A stretch of DNA of 45,434 bases from positions 1 to 45,434 of the forward strand of contig JAGAPN010000005.1 of NCBI GenBank assembly GCA_017623235.1, in the 5' to 3' direction. Under the pieces are notes generated by a model. It saw only the letters and a list, made by a program, of their open reading frames with translations. It was not told where the DNA came from and did not search any database. Each line of letters begins with the position of its first letter. The stretch's first letter is position 1. Source of the stretch: Clostridia bacterium. GTDB taxonomy: Bacteria > Bacillota > Clostridia > Oscillospirales > Acutalibacteraceae. Below, in pieces: positions 10,244-18,072 of this stretch. The position numbers and the translations under genes are program-made.

Positions 10244-10272
10244 ATTGTACCCGTATTTTCACCTCTTGTCAA
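10244..10272 (-). promoter_or_regulatory. Sigma-A promoter of the rnj operon
   Basis: On the minus strand TTGACA (10272-10267), a 17-base spacer and TACAAT (10249-10244). The predicted leader is about 95 nt. It diverges from the degV promoter, with the two -35 boxes about 75 bp apart. Confidence 0.8.
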
Positions 10273-10345
10273 GAAATAAAGATGACATTATATTAATATT
10301 ATTACTGAATAATAAAAATGCTAAACCAAAAATTTGAATAAGTTG

Positions 10346-10374
10346 TTGAAAATTCAATAAGTTAATGTTATAAT
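10346..10374 (+). promoter_or_regulatory. Sigma-A promoter of degV
   Basis: TTGAAA (10346-10351), a 17-base spacer and TATAAT (10369-10374). It lies 46 bases before the TTG start of degV. Confidence 0.78.
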
Positions 10375-10419
10375 CACCTTGTGAAATATTTTAAACTAAC
10401 CTAATCAGGAGGAATTATC

Positions 10420-11286
10420 TTGAGTAAAAAAGTACTAATAACCCGAGATAGCACCAGCGATATCCCCGATGATATCCTGGAAAAATTAAATATTAAAACA
10501 ATTCCTTTGGGAATAACACTTGATAACAAGCTTTATCACGACGGAGTTGATATTGACCCCGATTTCATCTATAAATATCATGAGGAGCACGGCGTTCTGC
10601 CCAAGACCAGCGCAGCAAATATTGCCGATATGGTAGACTTTTTCAAGCCTTTCGTTGACGAGGGATATGCCATCGTGCATTTTACCATAAGCTCTTCTAT
10701 GTCCTCTACCTATCAAAACTCACTTCTTGCCGCCGAGGATTTTGAGGACGTTTACGTGGTTGATACCGCCAACCTTTCCACCGGTGAGGCGCTTATCATA
10801 ATGCGTGCCGCCGAAATGGCTCAGGAAGGCAAATCGGCCAAGGAGATTTACGAGGCTTCGGTAGCTCTTACCCCTTATATTGACGCTTCTTTCGTTATTG
10901 ACAGCCTCGAGTATCTGCATAAGGGCGGCCGTTGCTCTACCCTGGCAGCTCTGGGCGCAAACCTTCTGAAGCTTAAGCCCTGCATAGAGGTTACCGAAGG
11001 CTCTATGGGTGTTGGCAAAAAATATCGTGGTAAATATATTCAGACACTTCGCGAGTACGTTGCCGAGCGTCTGACCGATTATTCGGATATAGAGCTTGAC
11101 AGGGTTTTCGTTACCCACGCCGGCTGTGACCCCGAGGTGGTTGATGAGGTTTACCGTCTTGTTAAGGAAACAGCTCCTTTTAAAGAGATTATCGTTTCCC
11201 GTGCAGGCTGTACCATTTCCTCACACTGCGGTGCAAACACCTTAGGTGTACTCTATATCAGAAAATCCCCCAAAAAAGCACAGTGA
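10420..11286 (+). CDS. DegV family protein (fatty-acid-binding type)
   Basis: DegV/FakB-like protein; family members bind a fatty acid and hand it to a fatty acid kinase. The 288 residues show RDSTSDIP near residue 8-15, the PKTSAANI segment (about 60-67), the TISSSMSSTYQN loop that holds the lipid headgroup, and the C-terminal SSHCGANTLGV motif. The start codon is TTG at 10420, with a perfect AGGAGG (10407-10412) seven bases upstream. It is a single-gene unit between its own promoter and the terminator at 11397-11428. No kinase gene is nearby. Confidence 0.93.
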   Translation: MSKKVLITRDSTSDIPDDILEKLNIKTIPLGITLDNKLYHDGVDIDPDFIYKYHEEHGVLPKTSAANIADMVDFFKPFVDEGYAIVHFTISSSMSSTYQNSLLAAEDFEDVYVVDTANLSTGEALIIMRAAEMAQEGKSAKEIYEASVALTPYIDASFVIDSLEYLHKGGRCSTLAALGANLLKLKPCIEVTEGSMGVGKKYRGKYIQTLREYVAERLTDYSDIELDRVFVTHAGCDPEVVDEVYRLVKETAPFKEIIVSRAGCTISSHCGANTLGVLYIRKSPKKAQ

Positions 11287-11315
11287 CAATAAAGAATGAC
11301 CTTGCATAATATATT

Positions 11316-11428
11316 TCAGGGAGCATTTGATATCCGTGTTCGGCGGTAGCCATGGCTTATCTGAAAATAACCGATGCAAAGTCTCCCGTTTATATAAAAA
11401 AGGCATCCGAAATATCGGATGCCTTTTA
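11316..11428 (+). ncRNA. Candidate structured small RNA or degV 3' UTR element
   Basis: After the degV stop, GGGAG (from about 11322) can pair with CTCCC about 70 bases later, with inner GCAT/ATGC pairing and two local hairpins (CCG..CGG and the palindrome AGCCATGGCT). This would make a branched RNA followed by the strong terminator. A promoter-like pair, GTGACA and TAATAT with an 18-base spacer, overlaps the degV stop codon. It does not match any riboswitch family I know, so it may only be a structured 3' UTR. Confidence 0.25.
11397..11428. terminator. Bidirectional terminator between degV and the Fe-S gene
   Basis: Inverted repeat AGGCATCCGA/TCGGATGCCT (11401-11410 and 11415-11424) flanked by A-rich and T-rich runs, so it can end transcripts from both convergent sides. 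Confidence 0.9.
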
Positions 11429-12364
11429 TTATTTAAAATCTTCAATGCTGAATTTCCATTCATCCCTTGTTCTGAAGGGGGTTTTAAATTTCTTTGTCAA
11501 AACGCCTTTTTCCTCCAAATGTATGTAGCAGGCAGTATCGCAGGCTCTTCCGCAAATGGAACACTGATAGGCGTGCTGGGCAGGAGGATAAAAGAATATA
11601 TTATCAAGTATTTTTCTGGCCGTTTCGGGTGTAACCCTCGCCTCTCCCGAAATAATTTCCAGGCGATTTTCAAAATCTGAAAAAGCATCGGGCGGCATGA
11701 AGGGATTCTTTGTACCGTTAGCGCCGTTATAATAAACGGCGCACTGCCACGGGTCAACCTCACCCTCTTCGCTGATAGCCCTTCCCGGGCAGGCCTTAAT
11801 GCATTTCCCGCATTTATCGCAAAGATGGGGCGATTTTTCTTCGTCGGCTTCAAGCTCCATATCTGTTAGGACAAAACAGCATCTTACAAACGGGCCGAAT
11901 TCATCGGTAAGCAATGCACCGCTAAGGCCCTTTTCTCCAAGGCCGCACTTAACAGCGGCATCAACAAAATTCATTTGATTTTCTGCCGCTTTCCCTCTAT
12001 AAACAGCATCGTAGGCAACCTCCGGATTAGTGCTGTTTTCCTCACGCATAATCTGCTGATGTCGCCTTTGAGGAACTGCTATATATCCGTTTTCCTCAAT
12101 AAGATTACAAACCTTCAGAGCTGTCATAGGCATTATTGTTTCTTCCATATTTTCCACAGCCATAGTGGTATATTGATAATAGGTTGTGCCCTCTTCGGTG
12201 CCTCTGTAAATACCCCTTAGCACTCTGAAGCCTAATCCGATAACCGTCTTGACATTGGGAAAGATTTTAAAAACAGGGTCGTTTTTATCAAATTGGTCAG
12301 CCGAGGCAAAGCCTACTATATCGGCACAATTCGATTTAGCTAAAGCTATAATTTTCTCTTTCAT
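11429..12364 (-). CDS. 4Fe-4S double-cluster protein, QueG/reductive-dehalogenase-like (copy C)
   Basis: Soluble iron-sulfur protein distantly related to epoxyqueuosine reductase QueG (COG1600-like). The 311 residues carry a classic cluster motif at Cys182, 185, 188 and 192 followed by Pro, the segment WQCAVYYNGA (206-215) and then NPF, and a second cysteine group at 268, 271, 275 and 279. This fits two 4Fe-4S clusters. There is no Tat signal, so it is probably cytoplasmic and not a respiratory dehalogenase. The ATG abuts the stop of copy B, so the genes are probably coupled. The substrate is unknown. It is the last gene of the AraC-linked operon. Confidence 0.75.
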   Translation of the reverse strand: MKEKIIALAKSNCADIVGFASADQFDKNDPVFKIFPNVKTVIGLGFRVLRGIYRGTEEGTTYYQYTTMAVENMEETIMPMTALKVCNLIEENGYIAVPQRRHQQIMREENSTNPEVAYDAVYRGKAAENQMNFVDAAVKCGLGEKGLSGALLTDEFGPFVRCCFVLTDMELEADEEKSPHLCDKCGKCIKACPGRAISEEGEVDPWQCAVYYNGANGTKNPFMPPDAFSDFENRLEIISGEARVTPETARKILDNIFFYPPAQHAYQCSICGRACDTACYIHLEEKGVLTKKFKTPFRTRDEWKFSIEDFK

Positions 12365-13264
12365 TTAAAATTCCCCCTTTAAATGAAGATAGCATGCCAC
12401 GTCACACTTTTTGCCGCAAAGGCAAGGGGCGTAACCCCACTGCGTATTAGGTAGGAAATTCATTTTACCGAACATCTCTCTTGCAGATACACTGTCAAAA
12501 CGCTTTTCGCCGTTTAAGATAGCCTCTCGGTCGGGGTCATCCTTTAAAAAGTCGTCGGTAATAAAGGGGTTAGATTTGTGTGCGCCCTTATAATATACTG
12601 CACACTGCCAGGTATCAAGCCCATTATCACCTATAGCTTTACCGGGGCAAGCTTTAACACATTCACCGCAGCGGTCGCAAACAGACTCACTAAGTGGCGC
12701 ATCGACTTCAAGGGGCGCATCTGTTATTATAAAGCAGTACCGCATAAAGGGACCGTATTCCTTATTGATAATTTTTCCGCTGAGTCCCATTTCACCTATA
12801 CCGCAGGCCTTAGCCGCCTTGCCAAAATCAATAATAACGTCGGGAGTAGGCTTACCCTCCTCAACAGGTACGGCGTGAATCAGCTCATAGGTATCCATAA
12901 CCTCAGGATTAGTAGTCTTATCGCCTTTTATACGAAGGTTAGGTATAGCCTTCTGAAGGCAGGCGTCATAGCCTGCGTTTTCAATCATTCCGCCCATTTT
13001 TAGAAGAAATATTTCTGCCATTTCTTCATCTATGTATTTTACTCCCATTGTGGTGTAGGTATAATATTGGGATTTTATATCCATTGTCAGATACAGTCCT
13101 TTTGGTACTGCAAAGCCAAAGCCTATTATACATTTAGCATTGGGGAGTATCATTTTAGGATCTCTTTGCATAGCTTCCCCTTCAAAAATATCCAGAGAAC
13201 CTATTCCGCACACGGCGGCGCCAAGCTCTTTAGCCTTTTGCTTAATCATTTCAGACGTTAACAT
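12365..13264 (-). CDS. 4Fe-4S double-cluster protein, QueG/reductive-dehalogenase-like (copy B)
   Basis: Paralog of its two neighbours, 299 residues. Cluster motif Cys196, 199, 202, 206 with CP; WQCAVYYKGA at 219-228; C-terminal cysteines 281, 283, 287, 291 in C-x-C-x3-C-x3-C spacing, tighter than in copy C. The start ATG 13264 was chosen over an open frame extending to 13411 because the extension overlaps copy A and lacks homology, whereas MLTSEMIKQKAKELGA aligns with the other copies; GGGGGT precedes it. A gap of 10 bases separates it from copy A. Function unknown beyond the redox family. Confidence 0.75.
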   Translation of the reverse strand: MLTSEMIKQKAKELGAAVCGIGSLDIFEGEAMQRDPKMILPNAKCIIGFGFAVPKGLYLTMDIKSQYYTYTTMGVKYIDEEMAEIFLLKMGGMIENAGYDACLQKAIPNLRIKGDKTTNPEVMDTYELIHAVPVEEGKPTPDVIIDFGKAAKACGIGEMGLSGKIINKEYGPFMRYCFIITDAPLEVDAPLSESVCDRCGECVKACPGKAIGDNGLDTWQCAVYYKGAHKSNPFITDDFLKDDPDREAILNGEKRFDSVSAREMFGKMNFLPNTQWGYAPCLCGKKCDVACYLHLKGEF

Positions 13265-13274
13265 ACTATACCCC

Positions 13275-14360
13275 CTATCTATCAAGTTTCCAAGCGGTTT
13301 TTCGGGTTCTGAGGGGCTGTTCGAATCGGTCTTCCATACAGCCTCCCTTTTTCTCCAGCATAGAAACGCAGGCCCTGATACAGCCGCCGCACTTGGCCAT
13401 ATTGTAACCAACCCAGCTGGGGAAATACTTTTGCAGTGCGGTATATACCTTCATAATTTCCTGCTCGTTGGCAAGGTCGGTCACGCCTTCCATTAAATCG
13501 AGGGCGCCGTTCTCATTTTTATCCCAAACCTCTTTGGGAACAAAGGGATTATAATATCTGCCTGCGTGGGTATAGAAGGCATAACAACGCCACATATCTA
13601 TATCTCCCCACTCGCAAAGCTTGCCGTCAATATTTACGGTTATGGTTTTACCCGAATTAATAGCAGGGATGCAACCACCGGGACACTCCCTTACGCAGGC
13701 TCCGCACTTACGGCAGAGGGGTTTACCGTTATACATTTCATCGTATTCGTCAAATTCTGCATCGGTAAATAAGAATGCAACACGCTGCAGGGGTCCGAAT
13801 TCCGGGGTTAAGAGCATTTTGCTCCAACCAATTTCACCCAGACCGCAAGCCACCGCCGCCAAACGAAATTGAAACTGTAAATCGGGGGGAACGTTATCCT
13901 CTCTTGTGGCACGGGTAAACTGAACGTTTCTATGATGGGCAGTAGACGTTTTTGCATTTTCGTTAACCTCAATCTGCTCCTCGGGGGACAACGTGTTTCC
14001 GGGGCTACCGTCCATATCGGAAACACAACCTCTTGCACCGGTGTTACGATAAACAAAGGCCTCATAGCCCTCGTCTTCAATAACCTTTCCAACACTGTAA
14101 AGCACCGCAGGAGCAAAAATCTCATTTATCCCGCCATAGGCCATAGAAGGATACTGATAAAACTGCGTTCCCTCCTCTATGCCCCTTTGAACGCCACGGG
14201 GTATACGAAAAACAAAACCTATCATTGATTTTGCCTCGGGAAATAAAAACATGGGGTTCATTTCATCGGGGGCGCCCTTCATGCGGGTAATGGGCGCTAT
14301 ACCGCAAAGGTCGGCACCTGCCGCTATAGCCGCCTCTTTAACAAGCTTACTGCTTATCAT
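13275..14360 (-). CDS. 4Fe-4S double-cluster protein, QueG/reductive-dehalogenase-like (copy A)
   Basis: Longest of the three paralogs, 361 residues. Cluster motif Cys216, 219, 222, 226 with CP; MWRCYAFYTHAG at 256-267, then NPF. The C-terminal group has Cys324, 327, 331 and 341, so the second cluster set differs in spacing from copies B and C. An insertion around 105-145 (RNTGARGCVSDMDG region) is absent from the shorter copies. AGGAGG lies directly upstream of ATG 14360. It lies 10 bases after the U32-like gene. The divergence between copies suggests different substrates or subunit roles. Confidence 0.75.
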   Translation of the reverse strand: MISSKLVKEAAIAAGADLCGIAPITRMKGAPDEMNPMFLFPEAKSMIGFVFRIPRGVQRGIEEGTQFYQYPSMAYGGINEIFAPAVLYSVGKVIEDEGYEAFVYRNTGARGCVSDMDGSPGNTLSPEEQIEVNENAKTSTAHHRNVQFTRATREDNVPPDLQFQFRLAAVACGLGEIGWSKMLLTPEFGPLQRVAFLFTDAEFDEYDEMYNGKPLCRKCGACVRECPGGCIPAINSGKTITVNIDGKLCEWGDIDMWRCYAFYTHAGRYYNPFVPKEVWDKNENGALDLMEGVTDLANEQEIMKVYTALQKYFPSWVGYNMAKCGGCIRACVSMLEKKGGCMEDRFEQPLRTRKTAWKLDR

Positions 14361-14370
14361 AGTTATCCTC

Positions 14371-15384
14371 CTATTCTAAAATAATAGTTGCATTTCTCTG
14401 AACCGTACTGCAATATCCGCAGGCGGTACAGTTTTTTTCGCATTTCATTACCCTCTCACCAAAGTCGGCGCAAATGCTTTTATTATCAATTACTGTAGGG
14501 TAAAAAAGTCCTGAATGATTAGGCTCCAGCAGTTGATGCAGGCTGCCGTTAAAGGAGCCCTTGGTGTAGGCTCTTATTATTACGGCGGCATTTCTGCTAA
14601 CCCGTGTTGCAAGCTTCATCCCGTCAAAGATTCCTTCGTAAAGAGATACGTCCTCGGGACGAATAAAATTAGTAAGTCGAAGCCAGTCTGCTTTTTTGGC
14701 ATCGTTTTTAAGATATTCCCAACACTGCCCCTCGTACTGATAGGCATTGTCAGAGACAGCAATTTCTGCTTCGTGGGCAACAAGATTATCGTGAAAAATA
14801 TGGGATGAACAAAAGTTAAGGCAGCCACTGTTGGCCAGACCGTAAAGCTTTTTGCCATTTTTGTCGCACCACCGTCTGGCGGCCTTCAGCATCTGCTCGT
14901 TACGGTTATATTCTCTTTTTAGATAAAAGGCATCAAAATACTCTGCAAGGTAATCCATACCCTCCTGAGTGCCGATTTCCATATTGACCGAGGCCCGCAC
15001 CTCCAGACCTTCAAAATTCTGTTTTAGGAATTTTGCAATAAGCGGAGAGGTTGTCGTTGCGCCGTAAAGACCGTATTCATTTAAAAGATGCTCAACGGTA
15101 TCACCAATTTTAATATAAAATTCTCTTGCCTGGGCATCCTTGCCGTAACAGTTGGCGTTTAACAGAAGGTTAAGCTTAATTCCAAGCGATGATATAGCTT
15201 TTAAATCCTCTTCGGTTTTGGCCGCCGGTTCATTTTCAGAAAGGCTGACTCCAAGGTTAATGGTGCTACGACCGTTGGGAATTCCGCCATAAGCAAAATA
15301 AACCTCCGCAATATTTTCCTTACAATCCTCTAACACATCCAAAAAACGATGGTTATCAGGATTATATCCTACCGAAAACAGCAA
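14371..15384 (-). CDS. U32-like TIM-barrel protein with C-terminal cysteine motif
   Basis: About 337 residues. The middle contains NSGCLNFCSSHIFHDN, resembling the cysteine signature of peptidase-U32-like proteins, whose studied members (TrhP, RlhA, UbiU/UbiV) act in hydroxylation reactions, several with 4Fe-4S clusters. The C-terminus has CEKNCTACGYC, a possible extra metal or cluster site. The proposed start is TTG 15384, with GAGGTG seven bases upstream; a longer frame from 15429 would run across the likely promoter. It is first in the operon with the three QueG-like genes and divergent from an AraC regulator. Exact function unknown. Confidence 0.65.
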   Translation of the reverse strand: MLFSVGYNPDNHRFLDVLEDCKENIAEVYFAYGGIPNGRSTINLGVSLSENEPAAKTEEDLKAISSLGIKLNLLLNANCYGKDAQAREFYIKIGDTVEHLLNEYGLYGATTTSPLIAKFLKQNFEGLEVRASVNMEIGTQEGMDYLAEYFDAFYLKREYNRNEQMLKAARRWCDKNGKKLYGLANSGCLNFCSSHIFHDNLVAHEAEIAVSDNAYQYEGQCWEYLKNDAKKADWLRLTNFIRPEDVSLYEGIFDGMKLATRVSRNAAVIIRAYTKGSFNGSLHQLLEPNHSGLFYPTVIDNKSICADFGERVMKCEKNCTACGYCSTVQRNATIILE

Positions 15385-15405
15385 TCTAATCACCTCGCTT
15401 TTATA

Positions 15406-15454
15406 ATTATAACAACATTTATCTTCCAAAATATATTTAAAAACAAATATATTT
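15406..15454 (-). promoter_or_regulatory. Putative AraC-controlled promoter and operator of the Fe-S operon
   Basis: On the minus strand TATAAT (15411-15406) lies 22 bases before the TTG start, with no good -35 hexamer at the right distance. Instead two identical self-complementary 10-mers AAATATATTT occur at 15429-15438 and 15445-15454, exactly 16 bases apart, the nearer one covering the -35 position. This is what an activator-dependent promoter would look like. Confidence 0.45.
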
Positions 15455-15476
15455 TATAAGAAATCAAACATTTTCC

Positions 15477-15505
15477 TTGACCTAAAACCTCCCTGTTATT
15501 ATAAT
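15477..15505 (+). promoter_or_regulatory. Sigma-A promoter of the araC-type gene
   Basis: TTGACC (15477-15482), a 17-base spacer and TATAAT (15500-15505), 28 bases before the ATG. AGGAGGTG follows as ribosome binding site. Confidence 0.75.
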
Positions 15506-15533
15506 CATAATAATGAAGTTTAGGAGGTGCGTT

Positions 15534-16379
15534 ATGCGCATATCGGAAATAAAGCCCTTTGTCAGATTTGCGGCGCAGATCGTAATACCCGATATGAAAC
15601 AATTTTCCCTGGCTCCCGACAACAGGCTGTTCTATATTTTGGATGGCGACGGACAATTTGAAACTGCAAATTCCAGCCATAAAATAGCTCGTGGCTCTGC
15701 TATATATATCCCTCGGGGCTTACCTTATAAATTTAACGTGCTTACCTTGGTTTCGGCTATTGCAATCAATTACGACTATAGCTGGACCAACAGCCACTTA
15801 CTGCAGCCTTTATCCCCCTGCCCCGCTACGGGACCCGTATGTAATAATACATTGATTTTTGAAGACTGCGACGCGCTTAATACCACCGCAGTTATCACCG
15901 ATAGCGGAAAGCTTATTAACTCCTTTAACCGAGTGCTGAATGAAACAAATCGAAAACTCCCCTTTTTCAGAGAGCATCTATCAGGGGATGTCCAGGTACT
16001 TATAATTAATTTAGCCAGGGCAATATATAAATCGGAAAATCTCTCACAGCGCGAGGAAAAGCTGGAGCGTGTGCTGGACTATATTCGTGATAATTATAAA
16101 AATGATATCAGCAATCAGACATTGGCCGAAATAGCCGGCTATCACCCCTATCACCTTAATAGAATATTTAAAGAATATACAGGAGTTTCCATTCACAGAT
16201 ATTTAAACGAGGTCAGAATCTCCGCCGCCGAGCAGTTGCTGATCTCTACAGACCTTTCGGTCACCGAAATTGCAACCCAAAGCGGCTTTAACTCTTCAAC
16301 AAGCTTTGCAGAAAATTTTAAGGCTAAAAACGATACTACCCCATTAAAATTCCGTAACAATTACAGAAAAATGATATAA
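15534..16379 (+). CDS. AraC family transcriptional regulator
   Basis: 281 residues: an N-terminal cupin-type sensor region (about 1-130; includes SHKIARGSAIYIPRGLPYKF) and a C-terminal pair of helix-turn-helix motifs (NQTLAEIAGYHPYHLNRIFK and DLSVTEIATQSGFNSSTSF). The start at ATG 15534 follows AGGAGGTG; an in-frame ATG at 15513 would place that site inside the gene. It is divergent from the U32/Fe-S operon and shares a 150-bp intergenic region with it, so that operon is its most likely target. The ligand is unknown. Confidence 0.9.
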   Translation: MRISEIKPFVRFAAQIVIPDMKQFSLAPDNRLFYILDGDGQFETANSSHKIARGSAIYIPRGLPYKFNVLTLVSAIAINYDYSWTNSHLLQPLSPCPATGPVCNNTLIFEDCDALNTTAVITDSGKLINSFNRVLNETNRKLPFFREHLSGDVQVLIINLARAIYKSENLSQREEKLERVLDYIRDNYKNDISNQTLAEIAGYHPYHLNRIFKEYTGVSIHRYLNEVRISAAEQLLISTDLSVTEIATQSGFNSSTSFAENFKAKNDTTPLKFRNNYRKMI

Positions 16380-16381
16380 AA

Positions 16382-16405
16382 AATGCCACCCATTTGGGTG
16401 GCATT
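16382..16405. terminator. Bidirectional terminator between the AraC gene and the DUF624-like gene
   Basis: Inverted repeat AATGCCACCC/GGGTGGCATT around a short ATTT centre, between convergent genes. An A-run lies on the left and a weaker T-containing tract on the right; it fits best as the terminator of the minus-strand gene but can serve both. Confidence 0.82.
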
Positions 16406-16408
16406 AAA

Positions 16409-17248
16409 TTATTTATCGGTATCTTCTTCACCTAATAATCTGTTATCCTCAAATACAGCTTCTTCCTCATCATCCTCTTCCTCAATATCAAGGCCGAGAT
16501 TTCGACGAAGCTCAATATCCTCACCGGGATGGGCCTCATAATAGGGGTCTATCATAAACTTTTTAACCGTGGGGAAAATACAAAACTGTATCATAAGGTT
16601 AATAAAGCCGGGAACTACGCAAAGGAACAGTACACCAATAAGCATCCAGGCAATAACATAGGGTATAACCAGTGCCAAAGCGACAAGGCCGCCGCACACA
16701 AGTATGGATACTATGCCTATAAGCAGGTTATACTTAACGTTAACAAAGGCAAAAAGGAAGCAGTTCTTGTAAATTTTGCTAAGGGGTAGCTTAAATGTAA
16801 TAACAATGAGCCACACGTAGTACTTCATAAAGGAGAAGATTATAAAACTGGCAATTGCGAGACCCAATGCAATAGAAGCAATCCAACCCTCGGAGGTATA
16901 ATAGAAGAACATAGCAAACAACAACATAGCAGTAATTATAAAGTTAACAATACCTGCCGGAAGCGCCTGTTTCCAATTCTTTTTTATAGTATCAAAAAAA
17001 TCGCTGAGTCCGAAAGAATGCTTATCCCTGGCAAGATTTCGACATACATTTGCCATACCTGCCTCTGCAAGTCCGGAGGGAATAATAAGTACGCTTAAAA
17101 GAAGATAGACCAAATTAATGGTTATCAGCTTCCAGAAATTGCGAAACCAGGTTTCAAAAAATATTACGAAGCCTTTTTTCTGAGGTCCGTCCTTTCTGAT
17201 ACCCGGACCCGGCTTATCATAGTTAAAAAATCCACCTAAAAAACCCAT
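16409..17248 (-). CDS. DUF624/YesL-like membrane protein
   Basis: 279 residues with about five to six membrane segments between residues 35 and 230 (for example NLVYLLLSVLIIPSGLAEAG and IVNFIITAMLLFAMFFYY) and a strongly acidic C-terminal tail rich in Glu/Asp. The overall pattern, with an ARDKHSFGLSDFFDTIKKNWKQAL loop after the second helix, resembles the YesL/DUF624 family. That family often sits near sugar transporters, which is not the case here. It follows the next gene upstream with a 3-base gap. Function unknown. Confidence 0.65.
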   Translation of the reverse strand: MGFLGGFFNYDKPGPGIRKDGPQKKGFVIFFETWFRNFWKLITINLVYLLLSVLIIPSGLAEAGMANVCRNLARDKHSFGLSDFFDTIKKNWKQALPAGIVNFIITAMLLFAMFFYYTSEGWIASIALGLAIASFIIFSFMKYYVWLIVITFKLPLSKIYKNCFLFAFVNVKYNLLIGIVSILVCGGLVALALVIPYVIAWMLIGVLFLCVVPGFINLMIQFCIFPTVKKFMIDPYYEAHPGEDIELRRNLGLDIEEEDDEEEAVFEDNRLLGEEDTDK

Positions 17249-17251
17249 AAA

Positions 17252-17983
17252 TTACCTCTTATTATTCTTTTTATAAACCAGCTTTTCAACAAGATTTATA
17301 CGCTTGTATCCAAGAATGTAGAAGACTTCACCTGCTATAACGGCCAAAACAATAGGCATAACAGCAAGAACTATGCCACCCCAGCCGATTTCGGCGCATT
17401 TCATAGTCTCACCGAAGATATGACGGGAATAGCCGTAGGTATGATAGTTAAGGAACCTATAAAGCACCAGGCCACCGTCACTCATTACACCAAATTTATT
17501 TAGAAGAAGTAAAACGAAGCTTAAAATTTGAACTGCAGAGCCTATAAGACTTATCTTAACGCCCTTTAGCTTGTCCTCTTTCATACGGCCGGTAGACACC
17601 CTGTTAGCATCCCTGTCACCAACAAAATACAGCTGATAAGGAACCATAAGAACGTAGAGTATAAGGCAGGTTACCTGAGCCAGAGAAAAGGCCGCTATGT
17701 AGGCGCCGCCCTCAAAATCAGACCGTATGTCGGTAGTACGGAGAGTAAAACCCTCCTTATCCTTATAATCGTCTTTTTTGGTATCCTCACCATCGGCATA
17801 GTAATGGGTATACACCTTCTCACTTTCGCCGCTTTCGTTATTTGTTAGCCAGGCCTCATAGCCTATGACCTCTGTCCCGGCAAGGGAGAAAATAGCTATG
17901 AAAGACATAAACACCATAAAGGACATGATAAGCACTACCAGATATTTAACGATAAGCTTACCACCGTTCTTAAATATTTCCAA
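17252..17983 (-). CDS. Hypothetical membrane protein
   Basis: 243 residues, not recognised. One N-terminal membrane helix (about 13-35), then an extracytoplasmic loop of about 60 polar residues (TNNESGESEKVY and following), then three to four further helices (about 95-118, 145-163, 200-225). The likely start is TTG 17983 with AGAAGGT upstream. It is co-transcribed with the DUF624-like gene (3-base gap), so the two may work together in the membrane. Confidence 0.7.
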   Translation of the reverse strand: MEIFKNGGKLIVKYLVVLIMSFMVFMSFIAIFSLAGTEVIGYEAWLTNNESGESEKVYTHYYADGEDTKKDDYKDKEGFTLRTTDIRSDFEGGAYIAAFSLAQVTCLILYVLMVPYQLYFVGDRDANRVSTGRMKEDKLKGVKISLIGSAVQILSFVLLLLNKFGVMSDGGLVLYRFLNYHTYGYSRHIFGETMKCAEIGWGGIVLAVMPIVLAVIAGEVFYILGYKRINLVEKLVYKKNNKR

Positions 17984-18017
17984 CTGTTCTACCTTCTTTT
18001 CTCATTTAATCCATATA

Positions 18018-18046
18018 ATTATATAATAATAATTTAAAAAAAGCAA
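18018..18046 (-). promoter_or_regulatory. Possible promoter of the two-gene membrane operon
   Basis: On the minus strand TTGCTT (18046-18041), a 17-base spacer and TATAAT (18023-18018). The -35 box is formed by the descending arm of the terminator of the upstream gene, so terminator and promoter overlap. Confidence 0.45.
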
Positions 18047-18066
18047 GCGGCAAAACCCGCTTGCTT
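18041..18066 (-). terminator. Terminator after the small membrane protein gene
   Basis: 10-bp stem AAGCAAGCGG/CCGCTTGCTT with a six-base loop, followed on the minus strand by T residues. It lies 7 bases after the stop codon of the gene at 18073-18357. Confidence 0.88.
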
Positions 18067-18072
18067 AAAACT

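Noticed and set aside
11322..11395. Known riboswitch (c-di-GMP-I, THF or FMN type) behind degV
   Set aside because: Only short fragments such as GCAAAG or GGCGGUAG resemble these classes. The full cores are missing and no gene follows in the right direction.
11429..14360. Respiratory reductive dehalogenase system (rdhAB)
   Set aside because: No twin-arginine signal, no RdhB anchor and shorter proteins. They are only distant members of the same superfamily.
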